From Candidatus Anammoximicrobium sp. (lineage in GTDB: Bacteria > Planctomycetota > Planctomycetia > Pirellulales > Pirellulaceae), in the NCBI GenBank assembly GCA_012515235.1, contig JAAYYU010000176.1:1-64000 (forward strand): a stretch of 64,000 bases of DNA, in the 5' to 3' direction. A model generated the notes under the pieces. The model worked only from the letters and a program-made list of their open reading frames with translations, was not told where the DNA came from and did not search any database. Positions within the stretch are counted from its first letter, which is position 1. Each line of letters opens with the position of its first letter. The translations under genes and the position numbers were made by a program. Below, piece after piece: positions 35,779 through 43,840 of the stretch.

Positions 35779-37476
35779 TCAGACGCTCCGCCCGAAGGTC
35801 ATGATCGTGATGTCGTCGCTCTGCGGGTAACCTCGCGCGTGGCGGCGGACGTCGGCCAACAGGCGCTTGCCCAACTGCTCCGCGTCGGCCGGCCCCTGCT
35901 TGACGACCTCCAGCACGCGGTCGATCCCGTACAGTTCTCCGTCCGGGTTCATCGCCTCGTCGACGCCGTCCGTGTACATCAGGATCAGGTCGCCCGGCTC
36001 CAGCTGGCAGCTTTGGGCCTCGTAAGGATACCCGTCCACCACGCAGATCGGCGGGCCGGACAGCTCCTCGTCGAACCGCTCGATCGTCCCGTTGGCGCGT
36101 CGAATGATCGGCGGCATGTGTCCCGCGTTGGCCAGCACCACCTCGTGATTCTTGGTGTCTACGATACACAGGACGTAGGTCACAAAGCGGCCTTCGACTC
36201 CGCTGTCGCACATGTGATCGTTGATCGCGCCGATGGCTTCCACGACGTCGTGGACGTGCCGTAGCGTGCTTTGGACACAGCTGTCCATGCGGGACATGAT
36301 CAGCGCTCCCGGAACTCCCTTGCCGGCCACGTCGCCAAACGACAGGCAGATTTTTCCATCCGGCAAGTCGTACCAATCGTAGATGTCGCCGCCCACGGCC
36401 CGCGCCGAGTCGTAGGAGGCGAAGAACTGATAGCCTTCCACCTTGGGCATCGTGGTGGGCAACAACCCGCGCTGGACCGTCTTGGCGATGTCCAGTTCGG
36501 CGTCCTGCTTCTGCTTTTCCGCATAGACTTGAACCAGCCGCGCGTTCTCATACGACAGCGCCGCCTGGCCCGCCACCGTCATCAGGATGTCCAGATCGTC
36601 GCGGCTGAACTGTCCCAGCGTGTTCTGAGAGTCGATGCTCAGGATTCCCAAAACATCGTCGTCCAAGCCCAGCAGCGGCACGCACATCATCGAGCGGATA
36701 TTGATGTCGGTGATCGACTGACTGCCGCCAAACGCCGCATCCATGCTGGCGTCGGCCGAGAGAATGCCGGTCTTTTCCGCCAACACCTTGTCGACGATCG
36801 TGCGACTGAGCCGCACCGTGCTGTCCTCATTCTGACGCCGATGCCGCATGGCGCGGGGCACCATCTTGCCCGTTGACTCGTCCTTCAACAGGATGCAACC
36901 ACGGTCCGCATACCGGAAGATAGTGAAGAGCGTATCCAGGATCTTGGGCAGCAGCGTGTTCAGATCGACCGTGCCGGCCAGATTCTTGCTGATTTCGAGA
37001 ACGGCCTTGAGTTTGGCTTCGGGGTTGACGTCCAAGCCGCCGAAACGGCCGATCAACCCGACTTTTTCCGTAATGTTCGCTTCGCCAGCCTCGTCGATGT
37101 CCACTTGGCCGGGGCTCAGCTCCAGGGTGGCCTGGACGCTCTTGGCAGGCTTCGGCGACGGAGGCAGGACGGGGGCTGCTGGTACCGCGGCAGGATCGTG
37201 GAACCGGGCGACTGCATCGCCAAATCGAAGGGCGTCGTCGTGGCGCAATTTGACGCGTCCTTCGATCCGTTTCTGATTCACAAAGGTCCCGTTGCGGCTG
37301 CCCACATCCTCCAGCCAGAAGTCGCCACCCTCCTCGTGAATTGCGGCGTGTCGTCCGGATACGCTGGGCTGACTGACCACAAGGCCACAGTCCGGATGGC
37401 GTCCGATCAACGTTTGTCCCTGGATCAGCCCGTGCTCGATCTCTTGACCGTCGATGACGACAATGAGTGCTGCCAT
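35779..37476 (-). CDS. FHA-GAF-PP2C (SpoIIE/RsbU-type) serine/threonine phosphatase
   Basis: A 565-residue cytoplasmic signalling protein with three domains in order. The FHA phosphothreonine-binding domain covers about residues 20-85 (LIGRHPDC, PSVSGRHAAI, DVGSRNGTFVN). A GAF sensor covers about 165-320 (RSMMCVPLLGLDDDVLGILSID). The PP2C/SpoIIE domain covers about 350-560, with metal-binding Asp residues in GGDIYDW, FGDVAGKGVPGALIM and YTDGVDEA. Such proteins typically dephosphorylate an anti-sigma-factor antagonist in a partner switch; no such partner is in the window. The ATG at 37476 is chosen over a TTG 12 bases upstream because GGGAAG sits between them. An Ala-rich protein follows on the same strand. 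Confidence 0.9.
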   Translation of the reverse strand: MAALIVVIDGQEIEHGLIQGQTLIGRHPDCGLVVSQPSVSGRHAAIHEEGGDFWLEDVGSRNGTFVNQKRIEGRVKLRHDDALRFGDAVARFHDPAAVPAAPVLPPSPKPAKSVQATLELSPGQVDIDEAGEANITEKVGLIGRFGGLDVNPEAKLKAVLEISKNLAGTVDLNTLLPKILDTLFTIFRYADRGCILLKDESTGKMVPRAMRHRRQNEDSTVRLSRTIVDKVLAEKTGILSADASMDAAFGGSQSITDINIRSMMCVPLLGLDDDVLGILSIDSQNTLGQFSRDDLDILMTVAGQAALSYENARLVQVYAEKQKQDAELDIAKTVQRGLLPTTMPKVEGYQFFASYDSARAVGGDIYDWYDLPDGKICLSFGDVAGKGVPGALIMSRMDSCVQSTLRHVHDVVEAIGAINDHMCDSGVEGRFVTYVLCIVDTKNHEVVLANAGHMPPIIRRANGTIERFDEELSGPPICVVDGYPYEAQSCQLEPGDLILMYTDGVDEAMNPDGELYGIDRVLEVVKQGPADAEQLGKRLLADVRRHARGYPQSDDITIMTFGRSV

Positions 37477-37835
37477 GACGCTTCCCAACCTGATGACGAA
37501 GGAAACAGTCCGTTTGCCCGAAACAGTGCGTTTGCCCGATCGGGAACGGCGTAAGTCTACGAGATTGACGGATTTCCCGCAAGGAAGCCGTCCCGGTCGG
37601 TCGCCGGATCGGCGTCGAAAGGCCCGGTGGGGATCGGTTTCTCACTTCGAGACGGGCCGGCCGATGCGGCGATCGAACGAGGGGGCCGGCATGCGACTTC
37701 CGCCCTTTCGCAGAATTCGCAAACTTGCTAATCTCTCTGCTTGGTAGTGTCCAGGCGGATCGGCTGTCGGGCTTTGACAGCGGTTGCCTTCCGGGGCAGA
37801 TGCTGCCGAAGAGGTTTGGTACGGGGAGTGATGGC

Positions 37836-38528
37836 TTGAATCGCCGATTGTATTGGCTGGCTGCCTTGTTCCTCGTCGCCGCCGCGGCGGCTCTGGCCGT
37901 CGACGTGCCGCTTGCGACGTTCTGCCAAAAGGTCGGAGTTTTCGCGTTTGTCGACGACTTGCTGGAACTGGCCGAGGTCTTCGGGCATGGCCTAGGTGCG
38001 GCGTGCATTCTCCTGACGGCTTACATGATCGATGCCGGTCGTCGCCGCCGTCTGGCCCGGATCGTCGTCAGCGTAGTCGGCGCCGGACTCGTGGCCGACC
38101 TGCTGAAGTTGATCGTCGGTCGTGTGCGGCCTCGGGTGCTGATCGTCGATCGCATTGGGGACAGCTTCATCGGCTGGTTGCCTCGATTTCTGCAGGACCC
38201 GCCGCCGGGTGGCAGCGTCAGCGGTTACGAGTCCTTTCCGTCGGGCCATGCGATGGTGGCCACCGCGTTGGCGATCGGGTTTTCGACGCTGTATCCCCGC
38301 GGCCGGTGGCTTTTTGCGTGGTTCGCCGTGTTGGCCGCGTTGCAGCGTGTGGAGTCGCTGGCCCATTACCTGAGCGACACGCTGGCGGGAGCGGCAATCG
38401 CCTGCTTCTTTTGCGGTCTTTGTTTTGACAGCCGGGTGATGGGCCGTTGGTTTGATCGCTGGGAAGGCAACGGCGTCGGGGACGCCCTCGGCAACCGTTG
38501 CGATTTCCCGGACGAGCCGCTAGGATAA
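37836..38528 (+). CDS. PAP2-family membrane phosphatase
   Basis: A lipid or sugar-phosphate phosphatase of the PAP2 superfamily with about six membrane helices. The three active-site motifs are in order. KLIVGRVRP at residues 91-99 is K-x6-RP, FPSGH at 134-138 is PSGH, and RVESLAHYLSD at 171-181 has the R-x5-H-x3-D pattern with catalytic His177. It likely acts on lipid phosphates such as undecaprenyl pyrophosphate, phosphatidate or phosphatidylglycerol phosphate. The start is uncertain. TTG at 37836 has GGGGAG seven bases upstream, whereas the ATG at 37800 lacks as good a site. From the TTG it has 230 residues. Confidence 0.85.
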   Translation: MNRRLYWLAALFLVAAAAALAVDVPLATFCQKVGVFAFVDDLLELAEVFGHGLGAACILLTAYMIDAGRRRRLARIVVSVVGAGLVADLLKLIVGRVRPRVLIVDRIGDSFIGWLPRFLQDPPPGGSVSGYESFPSGHAMVATALAIGFSTLYPRGRWLFAWFAVLAALQRVESLAHYLSDTLAGAAIACFFCGLCFDSRVMGRWFDRWEGNGVGDALGNRCDFPDEPLG

Positions 38529-38573
38529 ACGTGGGGGCGGGGCAGGCGTCTGAGATCCACGGGAGTCGCGTTC

Positions 38574-39254
38574 ATGAGCATCCGGACAATCGCACTGGGG
38601 CTGGCCTTGGCGGCGCTTGCGGGCGGGCCGCTGGCAGGCGACGACACCACGGCGGCGTCGGCTGGCGCACCGCGGCGCTATCACCAGATCGAGAACGACC
38701 TCACCGCGGCGCTGCGTGCGGAAACGCACGCCAAGACGCCGGAGGCGCGCGTGGCGGCCGTGCGCCGGATGTGCGGCTTGTACGGCGAACTCACGGCCGA
38801 TCCGCGGTTGGAGTCGAGCGACGTCTTGAAGCGTTACCGGGCGAAGCTCTGGAGCCGCATGACGCGGATCAAACGTGAACTGGAGCAGCGTCTGGCCCGC
38901 CAGTCCGGCGACGCGTCGGGCCGCACGCCCGGCGAGTCCAAGCGGCAGGCCAGCCAAGAGGCGGCGGCCAGTCTGGCAGCCCAAATGAGCTATTCCAACG
39001 CCACGCTGGGCGGGCCGAGCTACGTGCTGTCGCACAGCGGCGCCGCCTGCGGAGGCGGAACGGCCGGCGACCACGCCCAGGAACTGATCGACCTGATCCA
39101 ACGCACCATCAGTCCTCAGTCCTGGGACGTCAACGGCGGCCAGGGCTCGATGTTCTACTACCGCCCCTTGATGGCGCTGGTCGTGCGGACCACCTCCGAG
39201 GTCCACGGCGACGTGGGCGGGCTGTTGCAGGCCCTGCGCCGCGCCGGATTCTGA
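38574..39254 (+). CDS. Secreted protein with secretin-N-like C-terminal domain
   Basis: A 226-residue exported protein with a Sec signal (about 1-22), a helical charged middle (about 35-145), and a C-terminal domain resembling the STN/secretin N-type repeat found in many planctomycete proteins. That part reads LIDLIQRTISPQSWDVNGG...GSMFYYRPLMALVVRTTSEVH, with VH and LLQALRRA closing it. The function is unknown; such domains often mediate envelope assembly or binding to secretion systems. GGGAG eight bases before the ATG supports the start. It follows the PAP2 gene by 45 bases and may be co-transcribed. Confidence 0.7.
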   Translation: MSIRTIALGLALAALAGGPLAGDDTTAASAGAPRRYHQIENDLTAALRAETHAKTPEARVAAVRRMCGLYGELTADPRLESSDVLKRYRAKLWSRMTRIKRELEQRLARQSGDASGRTPGESKRQASQEAAASLAAQMSYSNATLGGPSYVLSHSGAACGGGTAGDHAQELIDLIQRTISPQSWDVNGGQGSMFYYRPLMALVVRTTSEVHGDVGGLLQALRRAGF

Positions 39255-39384
39255 ACGCGGGGAACGTGGCAACTGCGTTCCTGGCCCGAAACACTCTTCG
39301 TACAGACGACAAAATGCTTGCCAGGACGAGACTCCGGCCGTGCGGTTCGGCCCGGTTCGGCTTCGCCTTTCGGCATGGGGAGCG

Positions 39385-40317
39385 ATGATCTTGACGACGG
39401 AAACATCGAGGGAAGACCTCTATCGTTCTGCCACGGGCGCCGCCCTGCTGGGCCTGATCGTGAACTCTGCGCTGGGCGTAGTGAAGCTGGTCGGCGGTCT
39501 CCTCGGCAACTCCATCGCCCTGCTGTCGGACGCCGTCAACTCGCTGGGCGATTCCCTGACGTCGATCGTCGTGCTGTACGCGCTCCGCTATGCCCAGCGA
39601 CCGCCCGACGTGGAACACCCGTACGGGCATACGCGAGCCGAAGCCATTGCGGCCACCAACGTGGCGGTCGTGATCATCCTTTCGGCGCTGACCATCGGCT
39701 GGGAGGCGGTGCAGCGGATCGGCGGCATCCCGGAACTGCCGCCGGTGTGGACGCTTTGGATCGCCGGCGCGAATGTGCTGATCAAGGAATCGTTGTACCA
39801 GTACAAGATTCGCGTCGCCCGGCGGGTCCGGTCGGCGGCGGTGATGGCCAACGCCTGGGACCACCGCAGCGATGCGCTTTGCTCGGCCGCCGTGCTGGCC
39901 GGCCTGGCCGCGGTGCGCTGGGGCGGCCCGGCCTTGGCCTGGGCGGACAACGTGGCCGCGCTGTTCGTGGTTTCCGCGATCACGTGGACAGGCGCCCGAC
40001 TGTTCCGCGCCAGCGCCAGCGAAGCGATGGATCCCCAGGCGGACCCGCAGACCGTCGGCCAGATCCGCGGCTTGGCGGAACAAGTGCCCGGCGTTTGTGC
40101 CGTCGAAAAACTGTGGGTCCGCAAGACCGGGCTGGAATACCTGGCCGATATCCACATCGAGGTGGACGGTTCGCTGTCCGTGGTCGAAGGTCACGACATC
40201 GGACATCGAGTGAAAGACAAACTGCTGGAAAACTGTCCGGCCCTGCGCGACGTCCTGGTCCACCTGGAACCGTATCTCGACCCGGTCGGAACGGAGTCGC
40301 CAGAGAAGTCAGAATAG
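39385..40317 (+). CDS. Cation diffusion facilitator with Mn-type metal site
   Basis: A 310-residue CDF exporter with six membrane helices and a cytoplasmic ferredoxin-like C-terminal domain (about 225-300; VPGVCAVEKLWVRKTG, YLADIHIEVDGSLSV). The transport site reads Asn52-x3-Asp56 in helix 2 (SDAVNSLGDSLTS) and Asp159-x3-Asp163 in helix 5 (NAWDHRSDAL), an N-D-D-D signature. Zinc members such as YiiP or CzcD carry D/H-D and H-D. From recalled literature, N-D-D-D marks Mn exporters such as MntE, so Mn2+ efflux is inferred. ATG 39385 is very close to GGGGAG. A TTG two codons later (39391) has better spacing and may be the true start. Confidence 0.88.
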   Translation: MILTTETSREDLYRSATGAALLGLIVNSALGVVKLVGGLLGNSIALLSDAVNSLGDSLTSIVVLYALRYAQRPPDVEHPYGHTRAEAIAATNVAVVIILSALTIGWEAVQRIGGIPELPPVWTLWIAGANVLIKESLYQYKIRVARRVRSAAVMANAWDHRSDALCSAAVLAGLAAVRWGGPALAWADNVAALFVVSAITWTGARLFRASASEAMDPQADPQTVGQIRGLAEQVPGVCAVEKLWVRKTGLEYLADIHIEVDGSLSVVEGHDIGHRVKDKLLENCPALRDVLVHLEPYLDPVGTESPEKSE

Positions 40318-40376
40318 AGAAGTGAGCAGTGAGCAGGTGCAAGTGATGCCGGTGCCGACCTTGCCGGCGTCCGCAG

Positions 40377-40407
40377 AAGCCCGGCTGTTCGGAGATAGCC
40401 GGGCTTT
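40377..40407 (+). terminator. Hairpin with T-run between convergent genes
   Basis: A perfect 10-bp stem, AAGCCCGGCT (40377-40386) against AGCCGGGCTT (40397-40406), with a ten-base loop and a short T-run, lies 59 bases after the CDF stop. It probably terminates the CDF transcript and, being symmetrical, the opposing GH106-like gene. Confidence 0.7.
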
Positions 40408-40435
40408 GGCAACCGCGAGGGGCTCGGAGGCCGAC

Positions 40436-40457
40436 AGGGCGGCTTGAATTCCGCCCT
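40436..40457 (-). terminator. Short hairpin near the GH106-like stop
   Basis: AGGGCGG (40436-40442), loop CTTGAATT and CCGCCCT (40451-40457) form a perfect 7-bp stem, 24 bases past the stop of the minus-strand GH106-like gene (40482). It resembles GGGCGG-type stems at 57429-57448. Confidence 0.4.
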
Positions 40458-40481
40458 CGGAAATGGGTTCTGGACGAGGGT

Positions 40482-43400
40482 TTACCACCCCAGCTCGCGT
40501 TGCTCGCCGAACTCGACGCGGACCGGGCCGAGCAGGCCGGAGGTGACCAGCGGATCGCGGGGCGTAAAGCCTTGAAACGCGCGCAGCTTGCGGTCGTCGG
40601 GGTACAAGGCCACGTTCGACCTGGTCAATCGCTTTTCCGGCGGCAAGACGGCGTCGCCGATCAAGCGGTTGACCCAGGTATTGGTGACCTCGATTTCCAA
40701 CTCGTTGTCGCCGGCGCGAGCGACCCCGGTCAGGTCGACGGTCCAGGGATCGGTCCAGACGACGCCCAGATCCCGGCCGTTCAGCCGCACGCGGGCGATG
40801 TGGTGGACCGCGCCCAGTTGGAGCCGGACCAGCTTTGCGGCGTGCGCGTCGCTCAGTCGGAATGTCTGCCGGTAAGTCGCCGAGCCGGAGAAGTGCTTGA
40901 TCCCGGCGTCGGGGTGCTTGTCCCAGGCGGTCAAGTCCTTGAAGACCGCGGATTCCGGAGCGCCCCAGCCCGGCGCAAACCGCACTTGCCAGGGCCCGGC
41001 CAAAGTCAGGGCGGCCGGCAGTTGCGACACGGCGACGTCGATCTTCTTGTCGGACGCTGCGGTCAGCCCGAACGATCCGTTTTGCCACACGTTGACCCGC
41101 ATGCCGGCCTGAGTTCGGCCGGCGATTTCGAGACCGCGGTCCGCAGGCGCCGCCGCGGTCAGGCGCTGGCGCTGCGCCGGGCGGCGAAAGACCACGAACA
41201 CCGACCCGTTTTTGGCCAGTTGGATCGGGACCGCCGTCCGCCCGTCGCCGGTTGCCTGCCAGCACACGGCGTCGCGGATTTGGCCGGTCACCGGATCCCA
41301 GAATTCTGGCTCGCGGCCCTGCACGCGGAACACGCCTTCCGCGGAACCCGTGCCGGCGATGAAGTAGATGTCGCCGTCCTCGGTGCGACGATGAATGTAG
41401 TCGTGCGGCCCGACATAGTCCGGCAGAATGCCCGCCGCGGCCAGCACTTCGTCCAGCGGCGTGCCGCTGATCACGGTCCCGCGTCCGAGCGCGCGGCGGG
41501 AAGGCGACGCAGGCTCCGTCTGGCTTTGGACCGCCGACCGGCCGTCGGCCGCGGACGCGCCGTCCCAGAGTTGGGTCGCCAAGGACCGGATTTCGCCGTC
41601 GCTGGCGGGGTAGTCCTTTAGTCCGGGCACCCGCTGCGGACGCTGCCGGCCCAGCACGACAGTCGCGCCGGCTTCGGCCAGTGCGATGATCTTCTGCAAC
41701 GCTGCGGGCGTCGCCGTCTCGTCGGCCAGATCGACGGCCAGCAGCCGGTATCGCATCCCGTCGGGCAGCACCAAATCGCCGCCCTCGACCCGGACGCGTT
41801 CCAGCAGCACCTCGGTGTTGATCAGGTCGTACGTGCAGCCGCGGCCCAAGGTCAAGCTCGGCTTGGCGATCCACTTTTCGCCGCGGCCCCAGTGCAAGTA
41901 CGGATTGTCGCCGGTATAGCAGCACACGTCGGCTACGAACCGCCCTTGCCGCAGCAGAAGTTGGCAGCGCGCCAGATAGGCCAGAATGCCGCCGGCCTGT
42001 TCCCACCAGGTGACGTTGGGGTTCACGTGCGTGCCGGCGAAATACTCAATGCCCGGCTTGCCGAACTCGACCGGCGATGCGGAAAACGTGTGCCAGATGA
42101 AATGATTGACGCCGTCGCAGAAGGCCGAGTCGGCGAAGGGTTTCAGCGCTGCCGGGTAGGCCGACCAGTGCTTGATCATGTGCGTAAAGGCTTCCGTCGC
42201 GGCCAGCGGAAGTCCGTAGATGTGCGCGGCCATCGCCGGGGGGCGGTTCATGGCTCGGCCCGAATACCAGAATTCGCCCTGGGGCATGTCGTTCCGCGCC
42301 AGGAAGGCCAGTTGATCGGCGTGCTGGAACTGAGGCAGCGCCCGAGTCCACGGCCCTCCGGACTCCGAATGCCATTTCAGGCCGGCCGCGTTGCACAGCT
42401 GGCGGAGTCGGCCGTAGAAGTTGTTCATGAAACAGTCGCCCAGCGTCTTGCGATAATCCCGCTCGAAACGCTCGGAGACTTCGGCACTGGTCACCGTCCA
42501 GCCGGCCAGGACCGGCAAATACGTCAGCGGCGCGTAGCCGCGGTACTGGGCGAACTCGCGATCCAACCCCAGGCTCCACGTCGGCGCAGCACCCTCCCAG
42601 CTGACGCTGTAAAAGTGCGTCAACGTGCGGCCCGCGCGCTGGCCGGCGTCCTGCAACAGGACCTTTCCCATCCGTTCGTAGTGGCCCGCGACGGCGGTGG
42701 GATCCAGGATGTCCACGTCGTACTCGTGCCCTGCCATCGTGGTGCAGCCCAAACGCAACAGGGTCCAAACGCCGGGCGGAGCGTCCCAGCGCAGCCGGCC
42801 TTGCGGATCGATCTTGTCCGCCAGCGAGACGACCTCGACCAACGTCGGCCCGCCGTCTTTCCGCGGCTGCGCTTCCTGCCAGTTGCCGGACAGGGCGGCG
42901 GCAGGATCGGAGGACGCCGCCGGCTCCGCGGCATCCGCAGGCGCGGCGTGGCGGGCCGCCAGCAGCGCGATGTCCCAGAACCGGATTCCCTCCGGCCGCT
43001 GCAAAACGACCTCGACTCGCTTCGGTCCGCGCACCTCGGCCGCCGTCCAGATCAGCTTCTTCGGCGCATCGTCGCCGACTTCCCAGGGCCCCTTCAGAGC
43101 GCCGGCGCAACTGCTCAAATTGACGCTCATCTTTAGCCCCTGCCGCTCCGCTTCGTCCAAGGCAAAGCGGAACATCCTTCGCCACTGGTCGCTCATGAAC
43201 TCCATCTTCGCCGGCGGCGGGGGCACGTGGTCTTCGTGATAACCGCGGGCGTCGAACAACAGCAGACCGGCAAAGCCCTGGCGTTTCATCTCCGCCAGAT
43301 CGCGGCGGATGGACGCTTCGGTGACGTTGCCTTTCAGCCACCACCAGTAGGCCCACGGTTTGTCCGCGTCCCGCGGCTGGCGGAACTGCCCCTCGAGAAC

Positions 43401-43517
43401 AGCGTCCGGCCCGTCGGCCGCCCGCGCCGGCAAACACAGTGCGGCCCCTGAGGCGAGGACCGCCAGGACCAGCGCAGCGCTCAGCGGTAACGGATGAAAG
43501 CAAAGATGGCGGGTCAT
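40482..43517 (-). CDS. Secreted GH106-like alpha-L-rhamnosidase
   Basis: A 1011-residue exported glycosidase with a Sec signal (about 1-34; LPLSAALVLAVLASGAALCLPARA). The hallmark start of GH106-like rhamnosidases follows: KPWAYWWWLKGNVTEASIRR at about residues 55-75, then GFAGLLLFDARGYHEDHV and MSVNLSSCAGALKGPW. The barrel continues with WHSESGGPW, LARNDMPQGEFWY, GLPLAATEAFTH and HFIWHTFSASP. The C-terminal beta domains include GPWQVRFAPGW, TYRQTFRLS and VRLNGRDLGVVWTDPWTVDL, the galactose-binding-like tail of this family. It would release alpha-L-rhamnose from rhamnose-containing glycans such as RG-I, ulvan oligosaccharides or arabinogalactans. GAGGAG seven bases before ATG 43517 supports the start. 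It is divergent from the HEAT-repeat gene. Confidence 0.88.
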   Translation of the reverse strand: MTRHLCFHPLPLSAALVLAVLASGAALCLPARAADGPDAVLEGQFRQPRDADKPWAYWWWLKGNVTEASIRRDLAEMKRQGFAGLLLFDARGYHEDHVPPPPAKMEFMSDQWRRMFRFALDEAERQGLKMSVNLSSCAGALKGPWEVGDDAPKKLIWTAAEVRGPKRVEVVLQRPEGIRFWDIALLAARHAAPADAAEPAASSDPAAALSGNWQEAQPRKDGGPTLVEVVSLADKIDPQGRLRWDAPPGVWTLLRLGCTTMAGHEYDVDILDPTAVAGHYERMGKVLLQDAGQRAGRTLTHFYSVSWEGAAPTWSLGLDREFAQYRGYAPLTYLPVLAGWTVTSAEVSERFERDYRKTLGDCFMNNFYGRLRQLCNAAGLKWHSESGGPWTRALPQFQHADQLAFLARNDMPQGEFWYSGRAMNRPPAMAAHIYGLPLAATEAFTHMIKHWSAYPAALKPFADSAFCDGVNHFIWHTFSASPVEFGKPGIEYFAGTHVNPNVTWWEQAGGILAYLARCQLLLRQGRFVADVCCYTGDNPYLHWGRGEKWIAKPSLTLGRGCTYDLINTEVLLERVRVEGGDLVLPDGMRYRLLAVDLADETATPAALQKIIALAEAGATVVLGRQRPQRVPGLKDYPASDGEIRSLATQLWDGASAADGRSAVQSQTEPASPSRRALGRGTVISGTPLDEVLAAAGILPDYVGPHDYIHRRTEDGDIYFIAGTGSAEGVFRVQGREPEFWDPVTGQIRDAVCWQATGDGRTAVPIQLAKNGSVFVVFRRPAQRQRLTAAAPADRGLEIAGRTQAGMRVNVWQNGSFGLTAASDKKIDVAVSQLPAALTLAGPWQVRFAPGWGAPESAVFKDLTAWDKHPDAGIKHFSGSATYRQTFRLSDAHAAKLVRLQLGAVHHIARVRLNGRDLGVVWTDPWTVDLTGVARAGDNELEIEVTNTWVNRLIGDAVLPPEKRLTRSNVALYPDDRKLRAFQGFTPRDPLVTSGLLGPVRVEFGEQRELGW

Positions 43518-43840
43518 TGGCAATCTCCTCAACTCCTGATCGCTCGAAACGTGCAGGATGCCAGCCACTCGGCGGTCCTGCCTGATCGTGGATTCGGCGT
43601 CAACTGCCAGGCGGTCCACTCCGTCGCCCCCGACGGGAAGCGCGCGGCGACAGCCTGTCCTCTTGCGGCCGGAAGACGCTATTCTGCGCTTCGCGGACCT
43701 GCGTGAAAATAGCCCGAGCGCCATTTCTGCACCGCGACACGGTAGTTGACAGGGCTTTGGTCAAGTAAACTGGCGGCGAGCCGGCGAGGGCTTCCACCAA
43801 CCGGATGCCCCATCCCGGCCAGGACCTCGGAGACGAAACC
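43518..43840. other. Divergent intergenic region
   Basis: A 323-base gap between the divergent GH106-like and HEAT-repeat genes. It contains TTGAC-N9-GTCAA (43746-43764), an inverted pair that could be a regulator site, followed by TAAACT. The spacing is too short for a normal promoter. No coding evidence. Confidence 0.4.

Noticed and set aside
43746..43771. TTGACA...TAAACT as a sigma-70 promoter
   Set aside because: The spacer is only about 14 bases; kept only as a possible inverted-repeat site.
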